Shown here piece after piece: positions 48,977 to 56,888 of a stretch of 64,000 bases of DNA. This DNA comes from Microvirga aerilata (GTDB lineage Bacteria; Pseudomonadota; Alphaproteobacteria; Rhizobiales; Beijerinckiaceae): the NCBI RefSeq assembly GCF_016743775.1, contig NZ_JAEQMY010000008.1, positions 1 through 64,000 on the forward strand. The letters run 5' to 3'. Both the position numbers and the translations under genes were made by a program. The first letter of the stretch is position 1, and the number at the start of each line of letters is the position of its first letter. Under the pieces are notes generated by a model. It was not told where the DNA came from. It saw nothing but the letters and a program-made list of their open reading frames with translations, and did not search any database.

Positions 48977-49942
48977 ATGCCTCTCCAGACCCGCCTGACC
49001 AACACGCTTGGGATTGATCACCCGATCATTCTTGCCCCTATGGACCTTGTGGCGTCTGGCAAACTCGCTGCTGCGGTCAGCCATGCAGGTGGGCTTGGGC
49101 TCCTTGGCTGTGGCTATGGCAATGCCAAGTGGCTGGAGCAGGAGTTCGCCGCAGCAGGCAACGCAGAGGTCGGCTGCGGCTTCATCACCTGGAGCTTAGC
49201 CAAAAAGCCTGACCTGCTCGACTTGGCCCTCCAGCACCAACCTGCGGCGGTGATGCTTTCGTTCGGCGACCCCAACCCGTTTGCGCCCAAGATCAAGAAA
49301 ACAGGCGCGAAGCTCATCTGTCAGGTTCAGTCGCTTACCCAGGCCAGAACGGCTGCGGCAGCAGGAGCCGACATTCTCGTGGCTCAGGGCACCGAAGCCG
49401 GTGGCCATGGGGTCACCCGCACGACCCTGACCCTGGTTCCAGAGATTGTTGACGCCTTCCCTGATCTCCCAGTGGTGGCCTCGGGCGGCATTGCCGATGG
49501 TCGTGGACTGGCTGCGGTGCTGATGCTGGGGGCGGACGGTGTGCTGATGGGCACCCGTTTCTACGCTTCGCAAGAGGCACAGGGCCATCCAGAAGCCAAG
49601 CAGCGGATCATCCAAGCAAGCGGTGATGATACCCTGCGGAGCATCGTGTTCGACATCTCCCGGCGCAGCATTTGGCCTCAGCCCTACACAGGGCGGGTGA
49701 TCCGCAACGCTCATGCCGAGCGCTGGTATGGGCACGAAGCCGAACTCTTGGTGTGTCAGGAGGAACAGGCGCAGCGCTATGCCGAGGCGCGCGAGCGTGG
49801 CGACTTTGACGTGGCGGCAGTGATTGCCGGTGAGGCGGTTGGCCTGATCCATGACGCGCCGCCTGTTGCTGAGATTGTAGACAGGATCACCCGTCAGGCT
49901 GAAGCCTTGCTCGCGCGAGGAGCGCAGTTGATCGGAGGCTGA
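48977..49942 (+). CDS. Nitronate monooxygenase / 2-nitropropane dioxygenase family
   Basis: 321 residues with a TIM-barrel FMN-binding pattern: HPIILAPMDLVASGKLAAAV, LAAAVSHAGGLGLLGCGYG, ILVAQGTEAGGHG and VVASGGIADGRGLAAVLML then GADGVLMGTRF. These are the nitronate monooxygenase motifs, with His in the EAGGHG loop. The enzyme oxidises toxic alkyl nitronates such as propionate-3-nitronate. GGAG lies upstream of the ATG at 48977. It is a single gene, probably for detoxification. Confidence 0.9.
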   Translation: MPLQTRLTNTLGIDHPIILAPMDLVASGKLAAAVSHAGGLGLLGCGYGNAKWLEQEFAAAGNAEVGCGFITWSLAKKPDLLDLALQHQPAAVMLSFGDPNPFAPKIKKTGAKLICQVQSLTQARTAAAAGADILVAQGTEAGGHGVTRTTLTLVPEIVDAFPDLPVVASGGIADGRGLAAVLMLGADGVLMGTRFYASQEAQGHPEAKQRIIQASGDDTLRSIVFDISRRSIWPQPYTGRVIRNAHAERWYGHEAELLVCQEEQAQRYAEARERGDFDVAAVIAGEAVGLIHDAPPVAEIVDRITRQAEALLARGAQLIGG

Positions 49943-49972
49943 TGCCAACTGGTAACAGTTTTTGGCCATTCC

Positions 49973-50092
49973 ATGTTTGTGTCACCCGCAGAGTGGCAGG
50001 GTTGGAGGCTTGAGATCACTGATGAGGCTGGAAGGATCATCGAGAGCCTCTCACTCGACGATCCGCTCTCGACAAAGTTGCTGCGGCATTAG
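49973..50092 (+). CDS. Short DUF6894-like fragment or tiny protein
   Basis: 39 residues, MFVSPAEWQGWRLEITDEAG then RIIESLSLDDPLSTKLLRH. The segment WRLEITDEAGRIIESL resembles the C-terminal strand region of DUF6894 proteins such as the one at 15602. The N-terminal half of that family is missing, so this is probably a remnant. No clear ribosome site. Confidence 0.35.
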   Translation: MFVSPAEWQGWRLEITDEAGRIIESLSLDDPLSTKLLRH

Positions 50093-50168
50093 AGGTAAAG
50101 CTCAGAACTCGCACCACGAGACGGGTCAGCCTTTCGATAGCCATGCCTTCGCAATCTCAAAACGGCAG

Positions 50169-50313
50169 GAATGATCCGACGCTAAAAAAGTAGATCATGG
50201 ATAGCTTGAAGCAACGGCACTGTGAGCGGCGTCTGCCCTATGTCGCGATGGTTGCCGAACTCCAGAGCCGCCACTCATCAGCCGTGTCGGACGGGCTTCA
50301 GGCCACGGGCTGA
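50169..50313 (+). pseudogene. Relic of an RHxxRRxPY-family gene (copy 6)
   Basis: One frame reads NDPTLKK, a TAG, then IMDSLKQRHCERRLPYVAMV and AELQSRHSSAV, ending at 50313. LKQRHCERRLPYV aligns with LRERHRERREPYI of the gene at 46490. The N-terminal helix is gone and a stop interrupts the rest. It shows that the family has been both multiplied and lost in this region. Confidence 0.6.
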
Positions 50314-50564
50314 TCTGCTCCTACGGGCCGGAACTTTCGAGCGTCCTCATAGGTGCTTCTTTGTACCTGCTGTCTGGAACCCGTCCAGTGCAGTTAAGCG
50401 GGTTAGCTGTCTTCAAAACTTACGGCCAAGCTTAATCACGCTGATGTGATTGAAGATTAACCGTAGAACTTTGGGATTACTGATCTTTGTCTGAATCACG
50501 ACAGACAAAGCTCCTACGATGTGTTTATATTTCCTTAACATCGAAACCCGACCAGGGAGCACAG

Positions 50565-51308
50565 ATGACTGCGCAACCGCTGACGCTTGTACATAATTAC
50601 ACATCTCAGTCCGCTTCAGCCGTTTCTACGGCTCTGATCTGTGACAGCTTCCTTCTTCGGTCTGGGCTTCAGCACATCCTACGAGACACGCCGTTTGCGA
50701 TTGCCGAGACGGCTCCTGTAACTGGTCCAAAGCGCCTCCAGTATTGTGCCCTTAACACTGGGTTGGTGATTATCGAAGCCACCCAGAACACTTCTCATGT
50801 GCTTGAGGTGGTTAGACAGGTGAAAGAGCGGTCGCCAGAGACCCGGATCGTTGCTCTGGCGGATCAGTTCGACCTCGGCTTCGTGCGCGCGGCACATGCG
50901 GCTGGCGTGACCGGCTTCTGCCTAACTGCAAGTGGCCCTGATGTTATGATTAGGTCGCTGGAACTGGCCATGCTGGGCGAGAGTGTTCTGCCCGTTGCGG
51001 TGCTGCGGTCGCTCATCGATGCACCTCCGCAGAAGCGAGAGCAGTCCCTCCAGGAGAACACGACAGAGCCAAGGCTTTCTGATCTGAAGCAGTGCAAGCT
51101 CTCGGCGCGAGAGGCGCAAATCCTGGGCTGCTTGACGGAGGGTGCGCCCAACAAGGTTATCGCTCGGAAGTTCGATGTGACGGAGGCCACGGTGAAGGTT
51201 CACGTCAAAGCGATCCTGCGCAAGATCGGCGCGGCTAATCGCACCCAAGCAGCCATGTGGGCAAGCGAGCGTCTGCCCCAGCAAGGTAGACCTTTCATAG
51301 ATGGCTGA
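50565..51308 (+). CDS. LuxR-type response regulator, paralogue of 13433
   Basis: 247 residues from the ATG at 50565 (AGGGAG upstream). The receiver-like part (ALICDSFLLRSGLQHILRD, LVIIEATQNT with Glu at the usual Asp position, ALADQFDLGFVRAAHAAGV) lacks the normal acidic pocket. The C-terminal LuxR domain is LSAREAQILGCLTEGAPNK then VIARKFDVTEATVKVHVKAI, almost identical to that of 13433-14143. The two probably bind similar DNA with different input. The next gene overlaps its end by 8 bases. Confidence 0.8.
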   Translation: MTAQPLTLVHNYTSQSASAVSTALICDSFLLRSGLQHILRDTPFAIAETAPVTGPKRLQYCALNTGLVIIEATQNTSHVLEVVRQVKERSPETRIVALADQFDLGFVRAAHAAGVTGFCLTASGPDVMIRSLELAMLGESVLPVAVLRSLIDAPPQKREQSLQENTTEPRLSDLKQCKLSAREAQILGCLTEGAPNKVIARKFDVTEATVKVHVKAILRKIGAANRTQAAMWASERLPQQGRPFIDG

Positions 51309-51801
51309 GGTGGTTACGACCGAGGTTGCGATTGGAGACAAGGTACGTATCCAGTTCCATCCTCCAAACCCGATGAGGAGCTTTTGCGAAGGCATCGTGA
51401 GCCGGGTGGATGTGGCAAGTCCAGAAGGACGCTTCTTCGTGATGGAGGTCACGCACGAGGTCATCCTCGACCGAGAGCACCGGATCAGACCCGGCTTCCA
51501 GGATTACGTCCGCTATGAATGCCAGAACGACTTTCCAGGTCGGATTGAGGTAATCTCGACCGCAGCGGAAGCTGTGGAGAGGGAACCCACACCTGATCCA
51601 ATCTTGGGAGAACTACCAGAAGTACCCGAGCATGAAGTGGACCAGCAGCCTCCGTTGGACCTGGAGGACCACATGGAAACTGAGGTCGAGCCAGCATCTG
51701 AAGCCGAGGCGGATGATCAACCAAGTCAGGTCGAAGTTGAGCGCCAGGAGCCTCGCAGGCGGGGCGGTTTGATCGGAAGGCTCTTCGGGTGCCAGAAGTA
51801 A
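51301..51801 (+). CDS. Unknown protein, N-terminal beta domain and acidic tail
   Basis: 166 residues, overlapping the LuxR-type gene by 8 bases and so translationally coupled. Residues 1-80 (VAIGDKVRIQFHPPNPMRSF, EGRFFVMEVTHEVILDREH) look like a small beta domain. Residues 90-150 are Glu/Pro-rich and probably disordered, and the end RRRGGLIGRLFGCQK is a basic amphipathic helix that could touch membrane. A partner of the upstream regulator is a reasonable guess. Confidence 0.5.
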   Translation: MAEVVTTEVAIGDKVRIQFHPPNPMRSFCEGIVSRVDVASPEGRFFVMEVTHEVILDREHRIRPGFQDYVRYECQNDFPGRIEVISTAAEAVEREPTPDPILGELPEVPEHEVDQQPPLDLEDHMETEVEPASEAEADDQPSQVEVERQEPRRRGGLIGRLFGCQK

Positions 51802-51981
51802 GTGATCATACCTCTATCCGAGTTCGACACGATTACTGGTTAGCGATTGTCGGGTTCCAGACAGACAAGGTGAGTTCTCGTGGCTAGGTTGCCGCAATTC
51901 TCCGGCTGGCGTGGCGATTGAAGTAGCCAATAAGTCTACTTGCGGATTGCCCTCGTGATTCAGTAAACCGGGGCACCTAAG

Positions 51982-52008
51982 AAAAAAGGCCGCCCTTGCG
52001 AGCGGCCC
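51982..52008 (-). terminator. Intrinsic terminator, minus strand
   Basis: On the minus strand GGGCCGC pairs with GCGGCC around a CAAGG-type loop and is followed by TTTTTT (51982-51987). No supported minus-strand gene lies immediately to its right, so it ends an unannotated transcript that begins before about 52130. Confidence 0.6.
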
Positions 52009-52113
52009 GAAGTTTAGGGAGGAAACGCCCAAGAAGGGCAGCAACACTGCGACGCCAATCGCCGTGCTGCACTGCAAAAGATAGTTCTTGCCTGAACAAT
52101 GGCAAGCGCAAAC

Positions 52114-52136
52114 GGGCAGCATCGCTGCCCTTTTTT
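52114..52136 (+). terminator. Intrinsic terminator, plus strand
   Basis: GGGCAGC (52114-52120) and GCTGCCC (52124-52130) form a hairpin with a 3-base loop, followed by TTTTTT. Together with the minus-strand terminator at 51982 it brackets about 105 bases with no credible gene, where a small RNA on either strand is possible. The rest of 51802-52307 shows nothing more that I can support. Confidence 0.65.
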
Positions 52137-52307
52137 GTGGCTGCTGGCATGCAACAAAGGCATACCGCCACCTTAGACTAACATCCACAACACCAATTCG
52201 ACACCTCGTAAAGTCAAGCTTGCCGGGTGCGTAGCATCTGCTTCACGGTTGACGAGACCTCCAGAGGCTCGTGCGACTGAAACAGTGTCTTTACGCTGTC
52301 AAGGCGA

Positions 52308-52700
52308 GTGGATCAGCTTCTTGCTGCACTGCAACAAAACGGACATAAAGGCAGTTGGAACGACAGATCAGCCAGGAGACTGCTCATGGAGCAGCAAATA
52401 GAGCCAGAACAGGTCTATGGTGCGTCCTCTCGCACCAGCATGTCCTTACAGGAGGCTCATAACTTCGAGACGATCTTCCAAATACCCACCACAAACCGCC
52501 TTGTGCTGGTTCGCTCCCGAAGCCAAGGCTCTCCGCCGACAGCTATTGACTGGGAACACGATGAGTTTGCCTCAGACGGGCGTCTGGTGGCGCGCTACCG
52601 AAGCTTTGAGCGAATAGGCCCGACAGGTGAGAGACAGAGTGGCTGGCGCAAGCTCGACTGCACCGGTGAGTTGGTGCGCGAGACAGGCGACCTAAAATAG
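52308..52700 (+). CDS. Unknown small soluble protein
   Basis: 130 residues from a GTG at 52308, or 104 from the ATG at 52387. The sequence reads FETIFQIPTTNRLVLVRSRS, AIDWEHDEFASDGRLVARYR and SFERIGPTGERQSGWRKLD, a beta-rich pattern of 4-6 strands. There is no signal or membrane segment. No family is recognised. Confidence 0.45.
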   Translation: MDQLLAALQQNGHKGSWNDRSARRLLMEQQIEPEQVYGASSRTSMSLQEAHNFETIFQIPTTNRLVLVRSRSQGSPPTAIDWEHDEFASDGRLVARYRSFERIGPTGERQSGWRKLDCTGELVRETGDLK

Positions 52701-52834
52701 CTCGACTGAGGTCTCGCCCGAACCACGACAGGAGCTTGCTGCTCAAGGGGCCGCAGGGTCAGGCCAGTCTGCTGCCCTGACCTCGCGATTATCGGAAGAG
52801 TTAGGGGCGCAACATGGGATGACTATTGTGATCG

Positions 52835-53098
52835 TCAGGTGCCTTGGAGAGCGGCGAGTTCTCGGACGTAGTTTCCCCGCCGTTCAAGGTGACGGGATTT
52901 GAGCATCGCCAGCGCACGGTCTTTCACCCTGCCATCCGGCAAGGTCCTGACGAGCCGCTCGCGCTCCCGCTCATACTCATCATCGACCTGTTTCAGAATA
53001 GACTGAAGGGACTGCACGAGAGGCTGAAGTTCCGAAGGTCCTCTGAAGCTGGTCTGGGCTCCGGTGCAAGAGGTTTTATCCAATGTCTGGAAGATCAT
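52835..53098 (-). CDS. RHxxRRxPY-family small helical protein (copy 7)
   Basis: 87 residues from the ATG at 53098, chosen because AAGGGG lies 6 bases upstream; the frame also opens at 53119. The core is GPSELQPLVQSLQSILKQVD, YERERERLVRTLPDG and AMLKSRHLERRGNYVRELA. It matches the copies at 22237 and 46490 in order and spacing and is the only copy on the minus strand. The function is unknown. Confidence 0.65.
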   Translation of the reverse strand: MIFQTLDKTSCTGAQTSFRGPSELQPLVQSLQSILKQVDDEYERERERLVRTLPDGRVKDRALAMLKSRHLERRGNYVRELAALQGT

Positions 53099-53396
53099 GC
53101 TGCGCCCCTTATTGATCATCGTGGTTGATGAATGTCTACCAGAGGAAAACGCATTTCTTCTGTCGGGAACAAGACACTAATGAAAGAAAAATGCTTATTG
53201 AGCGATATCTCAGCAATAAAGCTGCGAATGCAGGCGAGAAGTAGATAGAACGTTAGCGGCCCATTCCAGCCAAGCTTTTGAGCAACCATGAATTGCTTGG
53301 TTTTCAGCATCCGTTGCTCGCGCAGACGCCGAGTGACTTGCGAAGCGTGGCCTTGCCTGACAGACTCTCGTGGTTCGTCAACCAAAGGATTGCGCC

Positions 53397-53744
53397 ATGA
53401 AGTCACCATCCATGGGAGTGTGGACCCCACGCCTACAAGCAGCCTCAGATCGGGTGAAGGGGGTCTCGGGTCGCATCAAGGTCTGGACCCAGGAGCAATC
53501 GACCCGGCGGTCACAACGGACACTCACGTCTGAAGAGCCAAGGAACCCGCTCTACATCCTTGCGGCCATCACTCTTGGCCTCCCCGCATTGCTGCTCATC
53601 CCGCTCGTCGGGCTGAACCCAGGCGTCCAGAACGGGATGTTCACGACTGTTGTGACCTTCCTCGTCGTCTCGGCTTTTGTCACTGCCGTTGTGTTCGAGA
53701 TCAAGAGGCTTGCTGATCAACCGTCTGGCGAGGGCCACCACTGA
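53397..53744 (+). CDS. Small protein with two membrane helices
   Basis: 115 residues from the ATG at 53397. A basic N terminus (LQAASDRVKGVSGRIKVWTQ) is followed by two hydrophobic helices, PLYILAAITLGLPALLLIPL and FTTVVTFLVVSAFVTAVVFE, and a short polar tail. It is probably an inner-membrane protein with both ends in the cytoplasm. The small gene at 53755 follows 10 bases later. No family is recognised. Confidence 0.5.
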   Translation: MKSPSMGVWTPRLQAASDRVKGVSGRIKVWTQEQSTRRSQRTLTSEEPRNPLYILAAITLGLPALLLIPLVGLNPGVQNGMFTTVVTFLVVSAFVTAVVFEIKRLADQPSGEGHH

Positions 53745-53754
53745 AGCACAAGTC

Positions 53755-53862
53755 ATGAGGCTCCCCTTCGACACTGCCGATCCAGCAAGGGAGCTTTATG
53801 GCTTTGATGAGGTAAGGCCAGAGCCCACGTGGTCAGGCGGCGCGGCCACACGCACCGCCTGA
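53755..53862 (+). CDS. Possible 35-residue peptide
   Basis: MRLPFDTADPARELYGFDEV then RPEPTWSGGAATRTA. It starts 10 bases after the membrane-protein gene on the same strand and could be coupled to it. The last codons form an 8-bp inverted repeat (TCAGGCGG / CCGCCTGA), so the segment may instead serve as an RNA structure. Weak evidence. Confidence 0.3.
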   Translation: MRLPFDTADPARELYGFDEVRPEPTWSGGAATRTA

Positions 53863-53872
53863 CAAATCATCC

Positions 53873-54190
53873 TTAGCACTCGGTTTTCTGCTTCGTGGTG
53901 GTGCCCGTCGCGTCTGAGGTCTGTTTTGTTGTTGTCGAGCAGCCGGTGCTGCCGGTTGCGCCAACATCCCGGCGCTCAATCACCACGTTCTTCTGATCTG
54001 GTCCAGAAGCGGCATCACCAGCCGCAGCGCCGACGCCAGCACCGACTGCTGCACCCACTGGTCCGCCAACGATAGCGCCTGTCACGCCGCCTGCGGCGGC
54101 ACCGCCTGCGGCACCACCCGGATCAGCTACCGCGAGGGTCGGGAGCAGGAGGGTGGCTGCAACAAGAGCGGACTTCAGGTCTACACGCAT
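53873..54190 (-). CDS. Secreted glycine-zipper protein
   Basis: 105 residues. The signal peptide is LVAATLLLPTLAVA. A Gly/Ala zipper follows (GGAAGGAAAGGVTGAIVGG then PVGAAVGAGVGAAAGDA), then a Thr/Ser-rich tail with two Cys (GSTGCSTTT and the final KTEC). Glycine-zipper proteins of this form sit in the outer membrane or periplasm and are common in Methylobacterium. The C-terminal Cys pair could form a disulfide. Confidence 0.7.
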   Translation of the reverse strand: MRVDLKSALVAATLLLPTLAVADPGGAAGGAAAGGVTGAIVGGPVGAAVGAGVGAAAGDAASGPDQKNVVIERRDVGATGSTGCSTTTKQTSDATGTTTKQKTEC

Positions 54191-54526
54191 GACTGTTTCT
54201 CCACATGAGCCAATCGCGACTTGCGATCTGTTGCCAAGTTAACGGCTGTGGCAGACGAGCGTTTCAGCTTGGCATTTTCTGCTTAAAGGCTTTCGAAGCA
54301 GTCACACCCGATTCTGATGATTTGCTGACACAAGGGCAGCGCTTGCGTGTGGATTCTAAAGATATCGAGGGCAGTGACTTGCAAAAATAGCGCAAGAACC
54401 ATAGCTCAGGATTAGATCATAGATGTTTGTTGTACTGTACGGGACGCTCCTGCTGACCCTGTCAGAACTGCATCTTGTTCTATGTACATGTTTAAGTCAG
54501 TTTTTGTGTACCCGAGGAGAAGAATT
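54191..54526. other. Intergenic region upstream of mucR
   Basis: No supported gene. The last 100 bases are A+T rich with T-runs (GTTTGTTGTACTG, TTTTTGTG), as MucR-type regulators prefer, so autoregulation is possible. No perfect inverted repeat is seen. Confidence 0.4.
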
Positions 54527-55069
54527 ATGAGTAAGAGCGTAGCTTCTCAAGACTATATTGAACTCGCTGCTGACATCGTCTCTGCCTACGTCAGCAACAA
54601 CTCTGTTCCCGCCGCCGATCTGCCAGCCCTGCTCCAGTCGATCTATGCCGCTCTGACAAAGACCGTACAGGGTCAGGAGGAAGAGCCTAAGGCTGAGTTG
54701 ATGCCAGCCGTTTCTGTGCGGAAGTCCCTCACTCCGGACTACATCGTCTGTCTGGAAGACGGGAAGAAATTCAAGTCGCTCAAGCGCCATCTGCGCACGA
54801 CCTACGACATGACGCCCGAGCAGTACCGGGCCAAGTGGAGCCTGCCGAGTGACTACCCGATGGTTGCACCGAACTACGCCAAGGCGCGCTCCGAGCTTGC
54901 CAAGACCATGGGCCTCGGCCAACAGCGCAGGAAAAGCAAGGCTCTGACCGAAGCTGCTGCCAATGATGGCGCTCCCGCTAAGCCAAAGCGCGCTGCTGCC
55001 AAGGCGGCTGCGACCTCCGACGAAGTGACTGCGCCTGTCAAAGCTCGCCGCACGAAGAAGACTGCATAG
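54527..55069 (+). CDS. MucR/Ros-family transcriptional regulator lacking zinc-ligand histidines
   Basis: 180 residues from the ATG at 54527 (GAGGAG upstream). The N-terminal oligomerisation part includes AADIVSAYVSNNSVPAADLP. The DNA-binding core IVCLEDGKKFKSLKRHLRTT, then YDMTPEQYRAKWSLP and YPMVAPNYAKARSELAKTMG, is typical of MucR. The second Cys is Asp, and the distal His of the zinc site is missing (HLRTTYDM against HLRTHYNM in typical relatives). The Ala/Lys-rich tail is H1-like. MucR proteins act as global silencers of A+T-rich genes. Confidence 0.85.
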   Translation: MSKSVASQDYIELAADIVSAYVSNNSVPAADLPALLQSIYAALTKTVQGQEEEPKAELMPAVSVRKSLTPDYIVCLEDGKKFKSLKRHLRTTYDMTPEQYRAKWSLPSDYPMVAPNYAKARSELAKTMGLGQQRRKSKALTEAAANDGAPAKPKRAAAKAAATSDEVTAPVKARRTKKTA

Positions 55070-55115
55070 TCATCTCAGAGATGGGTGAGAGGCCAACCAC
55101 TGCTTCTGCCTCTTG

Positions 55116-55144
55116 GACCCGGCCTCATTGAGCGCCGGGTCTTT
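55116..55144 (+). terminator. Terminator of mucR
   Basis: GACCCGGC (55116-55123) pairs with GCCGGGTC (55134-55141) across a 10-base loop, followed by TTT. It is 47 bases after the mucR stop. Confidence 0.55.
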
Positions 55145-55241
55145 CCGTTCAAGCATCTGTTGCAGTGCTTCGGTAGGGATCAGGTCATGCGCCTGAACGT
55201 GTGCGTAGCAAGCGTCCGGTCAGCCGCAATCTTTCTCCTGG

Positions 55242-55460
55242 TTATGCCTGATCAGCTTTAGCCTCTGCAACCTGAGCCTGCTTGAGGCTCTCCAAAGCGG
55301 ATTTCAGGGCTCCCCGGTGACCGTTGGCCTGGATGAGTAGGGTCATGAACATTGGTTTGGGCAGGTTAGGGTGGCGGAAGCCGTTGAGCAGACGATCATC
55401 CTTGGTGAACCCGTTCCGCTGCATCGCGGCGACAAATTGGTTTTCAGTCAAATCACGCAT
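55242..55460 (-). CDS. Small hypothetical protein
   Basis: 72 residues from the ATG at 55460; the frame extends to 55520 without a better start. MRDLTENQFVAAMQRNGFTK, MFMTLLIQANGHRGALKSAL and ESLKQAQVAEAKADQA suggest a helical protein. RNGFTKDDRLLNGFRHPN lies in its first half. No family is recognised. Confidence 0.45.
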   Translation of the reverse strand: MRDLTENQFVAAMQRNGFTKDDRLLNGFRHPNLPKPMFMTLLIQANGHRGALKSALESLKQAQVAEAKADQA

Positions 55461-55599
55461 TCTTTTTACTTCTGGTGAGAACAGGCATCGCGGTAACCCG
55501 GCAAGGAAAAGCTGGATCAAACAAGCGAAAGGGTATGTGGGAAAGGCGCAAAGGGTTCAAGACCCGGTGCGATGAATGACATGACGGCAAGAAGACCCA

Positions 55600-55827
55600 T
55601 TACTGTCGCTTCCATGGCCACGTGGGATTGGCTTTCTCGTGGAACAGTCGGAGGGCCTCTGGGGACAACTTGAACAATGGCTTGGACGCGCTCGGCAGAA
55701 CCGGTTTGGGACCGTGTTGCACCTCGCGTTTGTACGACCGCAGGGCTTCTGCTGAAAGCTTCGGCAGACCCTCGGTGGCTATTCGCTGACGCAACTCCTG
55801 CAAGGTCTTCTCACGGTCGTTCGCCAT
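55600..55827 (-). CDS. Small hypothetical protein with two PALS-type repeats
   Basis: 75 residues. MANDREKTLQELRQRIATEG is followed by LPKLSAEALRSYKREV and LFKLSPEALRLFHEKAN, two copies of a short L-x-K-L-S-x-E-A-L-R motif about 26 residues apart. It is soluble and basic. A repeat of this kind suggests a small peptide-binding or scaffold role. No family is recognised. Confidence 0.5.
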   Translation of the reverse strand: MANDREKTLQELRQRIATEGLPKLSAEALRSYKREVQHGPKPVLPSASKPLFKLSPEALRLFHEKANPTWPWKRQ

Positions 55828-56015
55828 GGTTTATCCCACAGCCAGAGGAGCACGGAATCGGGATCAGCGCTGAAGGCCAAGGAAGGTTCCGTGCTGCGCC
55901 CTACCTAAAAAGAGGGACAGGTAGGTTGGGCGGACTTGCAGGACGAAAAGCTGGGTATCTTGAACACTCAAGCTCGACTCTCCACATCCCGCCCAGAAGT
56001 ACCTGGAGGTCATCC

Positions 56016-56228
56016 ATGCAGCAGAGGACGCGCGGCTGGATCATGCCGGAAGCTGACATTCCTTCGCTGTTGAGGCTGATTGACGAGAGGGTACGTTCCT
56101 CGAACATCGAGGTTCGGCACCGCGACACGCTGATCCGTCTACGCGATATTCTGGAAGACGACCTGAACTGCCATCGGCATGGTGGATTACCGAAAGTGCG
56201 GCGGACGAAATCCGGAGAGGCAGTCTGA
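56016..56228 (+). CDS. Small hypothetical protein
   Basis: 70 residues from the ATG at 56016 (GGAGG 7 bases upstream). MQQRTRGWIMPEADIPSLLR then LIDERVRSSNIEVRHRDTLI, RLRDILEDDLNCHRHG. It is helical and very basic at the end (KVRRTKSGEAV). It is convergent with the coiled-coil gene at 56265. No family is recognised. Confidence 0.5.
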   Translation: MQQRTRGWIMPEADIPSLLRLIDERVRSSNIEVRHRDTLIRLRDILEDDLNCHRHGGLPKVRRTKSGEAV

Positions 56229-56264
56229 TACAGCTTGGCGATACGTAACACGCAGCCTTGGTCT

Positions 56265-56657
56265 TTAAGAGAGCGATGGCTGGAGTATGCGTCGAACACT
56301 TGCCCCAATAGCGGTCGCGTTTGGATTTCGGACCTTTATCTCAGCCTTCAGCCTCGCGTTCTCGACTCGGAGCGCATCGACCTTCTCAACATGCTCTCGG
56401 TTGGCGCGGGTCAGTTCCTTGACCTCGCCCTTCAGGTCAATGATCTCAGCTTTGAGTTCCTCGCGCTCGGCAGCAAGGCTATCTTCATGTTTGACGTGAG
56501 ACTGTAGCTCACGAAACTGCTGCTTTTGATCCGCAGCCTTCTCTTGCAGCTTCCTGATCTGCTGCTCAGCTTTCGCGAGCAGCCGCTTCATGTCCTTTGC
56601 TTGTTGCTCGGCCTCACTCGCCACAGTGAGCTTCCGGTCTGATCCTGTGGGAATCAT
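56265..56657 (-). CDS. Coiled-coil protein
   Basis: 130 residues from the ATG at 56657. Residues 15-105 are an almost continuous heptad coiled coil (AEQQAKDMKRLLAKAEQQI, ELKAEIIDLKGEVKELTRAN, EKVDALRVENARLKAEI), ending in PNATAIGASVRRILQPSLS. The same frame stays open to 57776, but that extension is antisense to recD2 and not coding. The role is unknown; a scaffold or DNA-associated coiled coil is plausible. Confidence 0.6.
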   Translation of the reverse strand: MIPTGSDRKLTVASEAEQQAKDMKRLLAKAEQQIRKLQEKAADQKQQFRELQSHVKHEDSLAAEREELKAEIIDLKGEVKELTRANREHVEKVDALRVENARLKAEIKVRNPNATAIGASVRRILQPSLS

Positions 56658-56888
56658 AATCTGGTGACCTCTTGATCCATGCCTCGAAAAGAACAAATAC
56701 AGAACATACGCAAGGGTCAAGTCACCCTTTGACCTCCTGCCGCTTCCTTCCAGCTTGCTGAGAGCAGACCGCGAAGTTGGTACTCGTGGCCTTGGGCAGG
56801 GTGGGTGGGAGCGAAGACGCGCCATCTCGTCAGCGGTGCCGTCCATTGTTACAGTCGGAGAGGCTGAGAGATCGTCTCGGCAGGCACC

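Noticed and set aside
49196..49969. 257-codon minus-strand frame
   Set aside because: Antisense to the nitronate monooxygenase gene.
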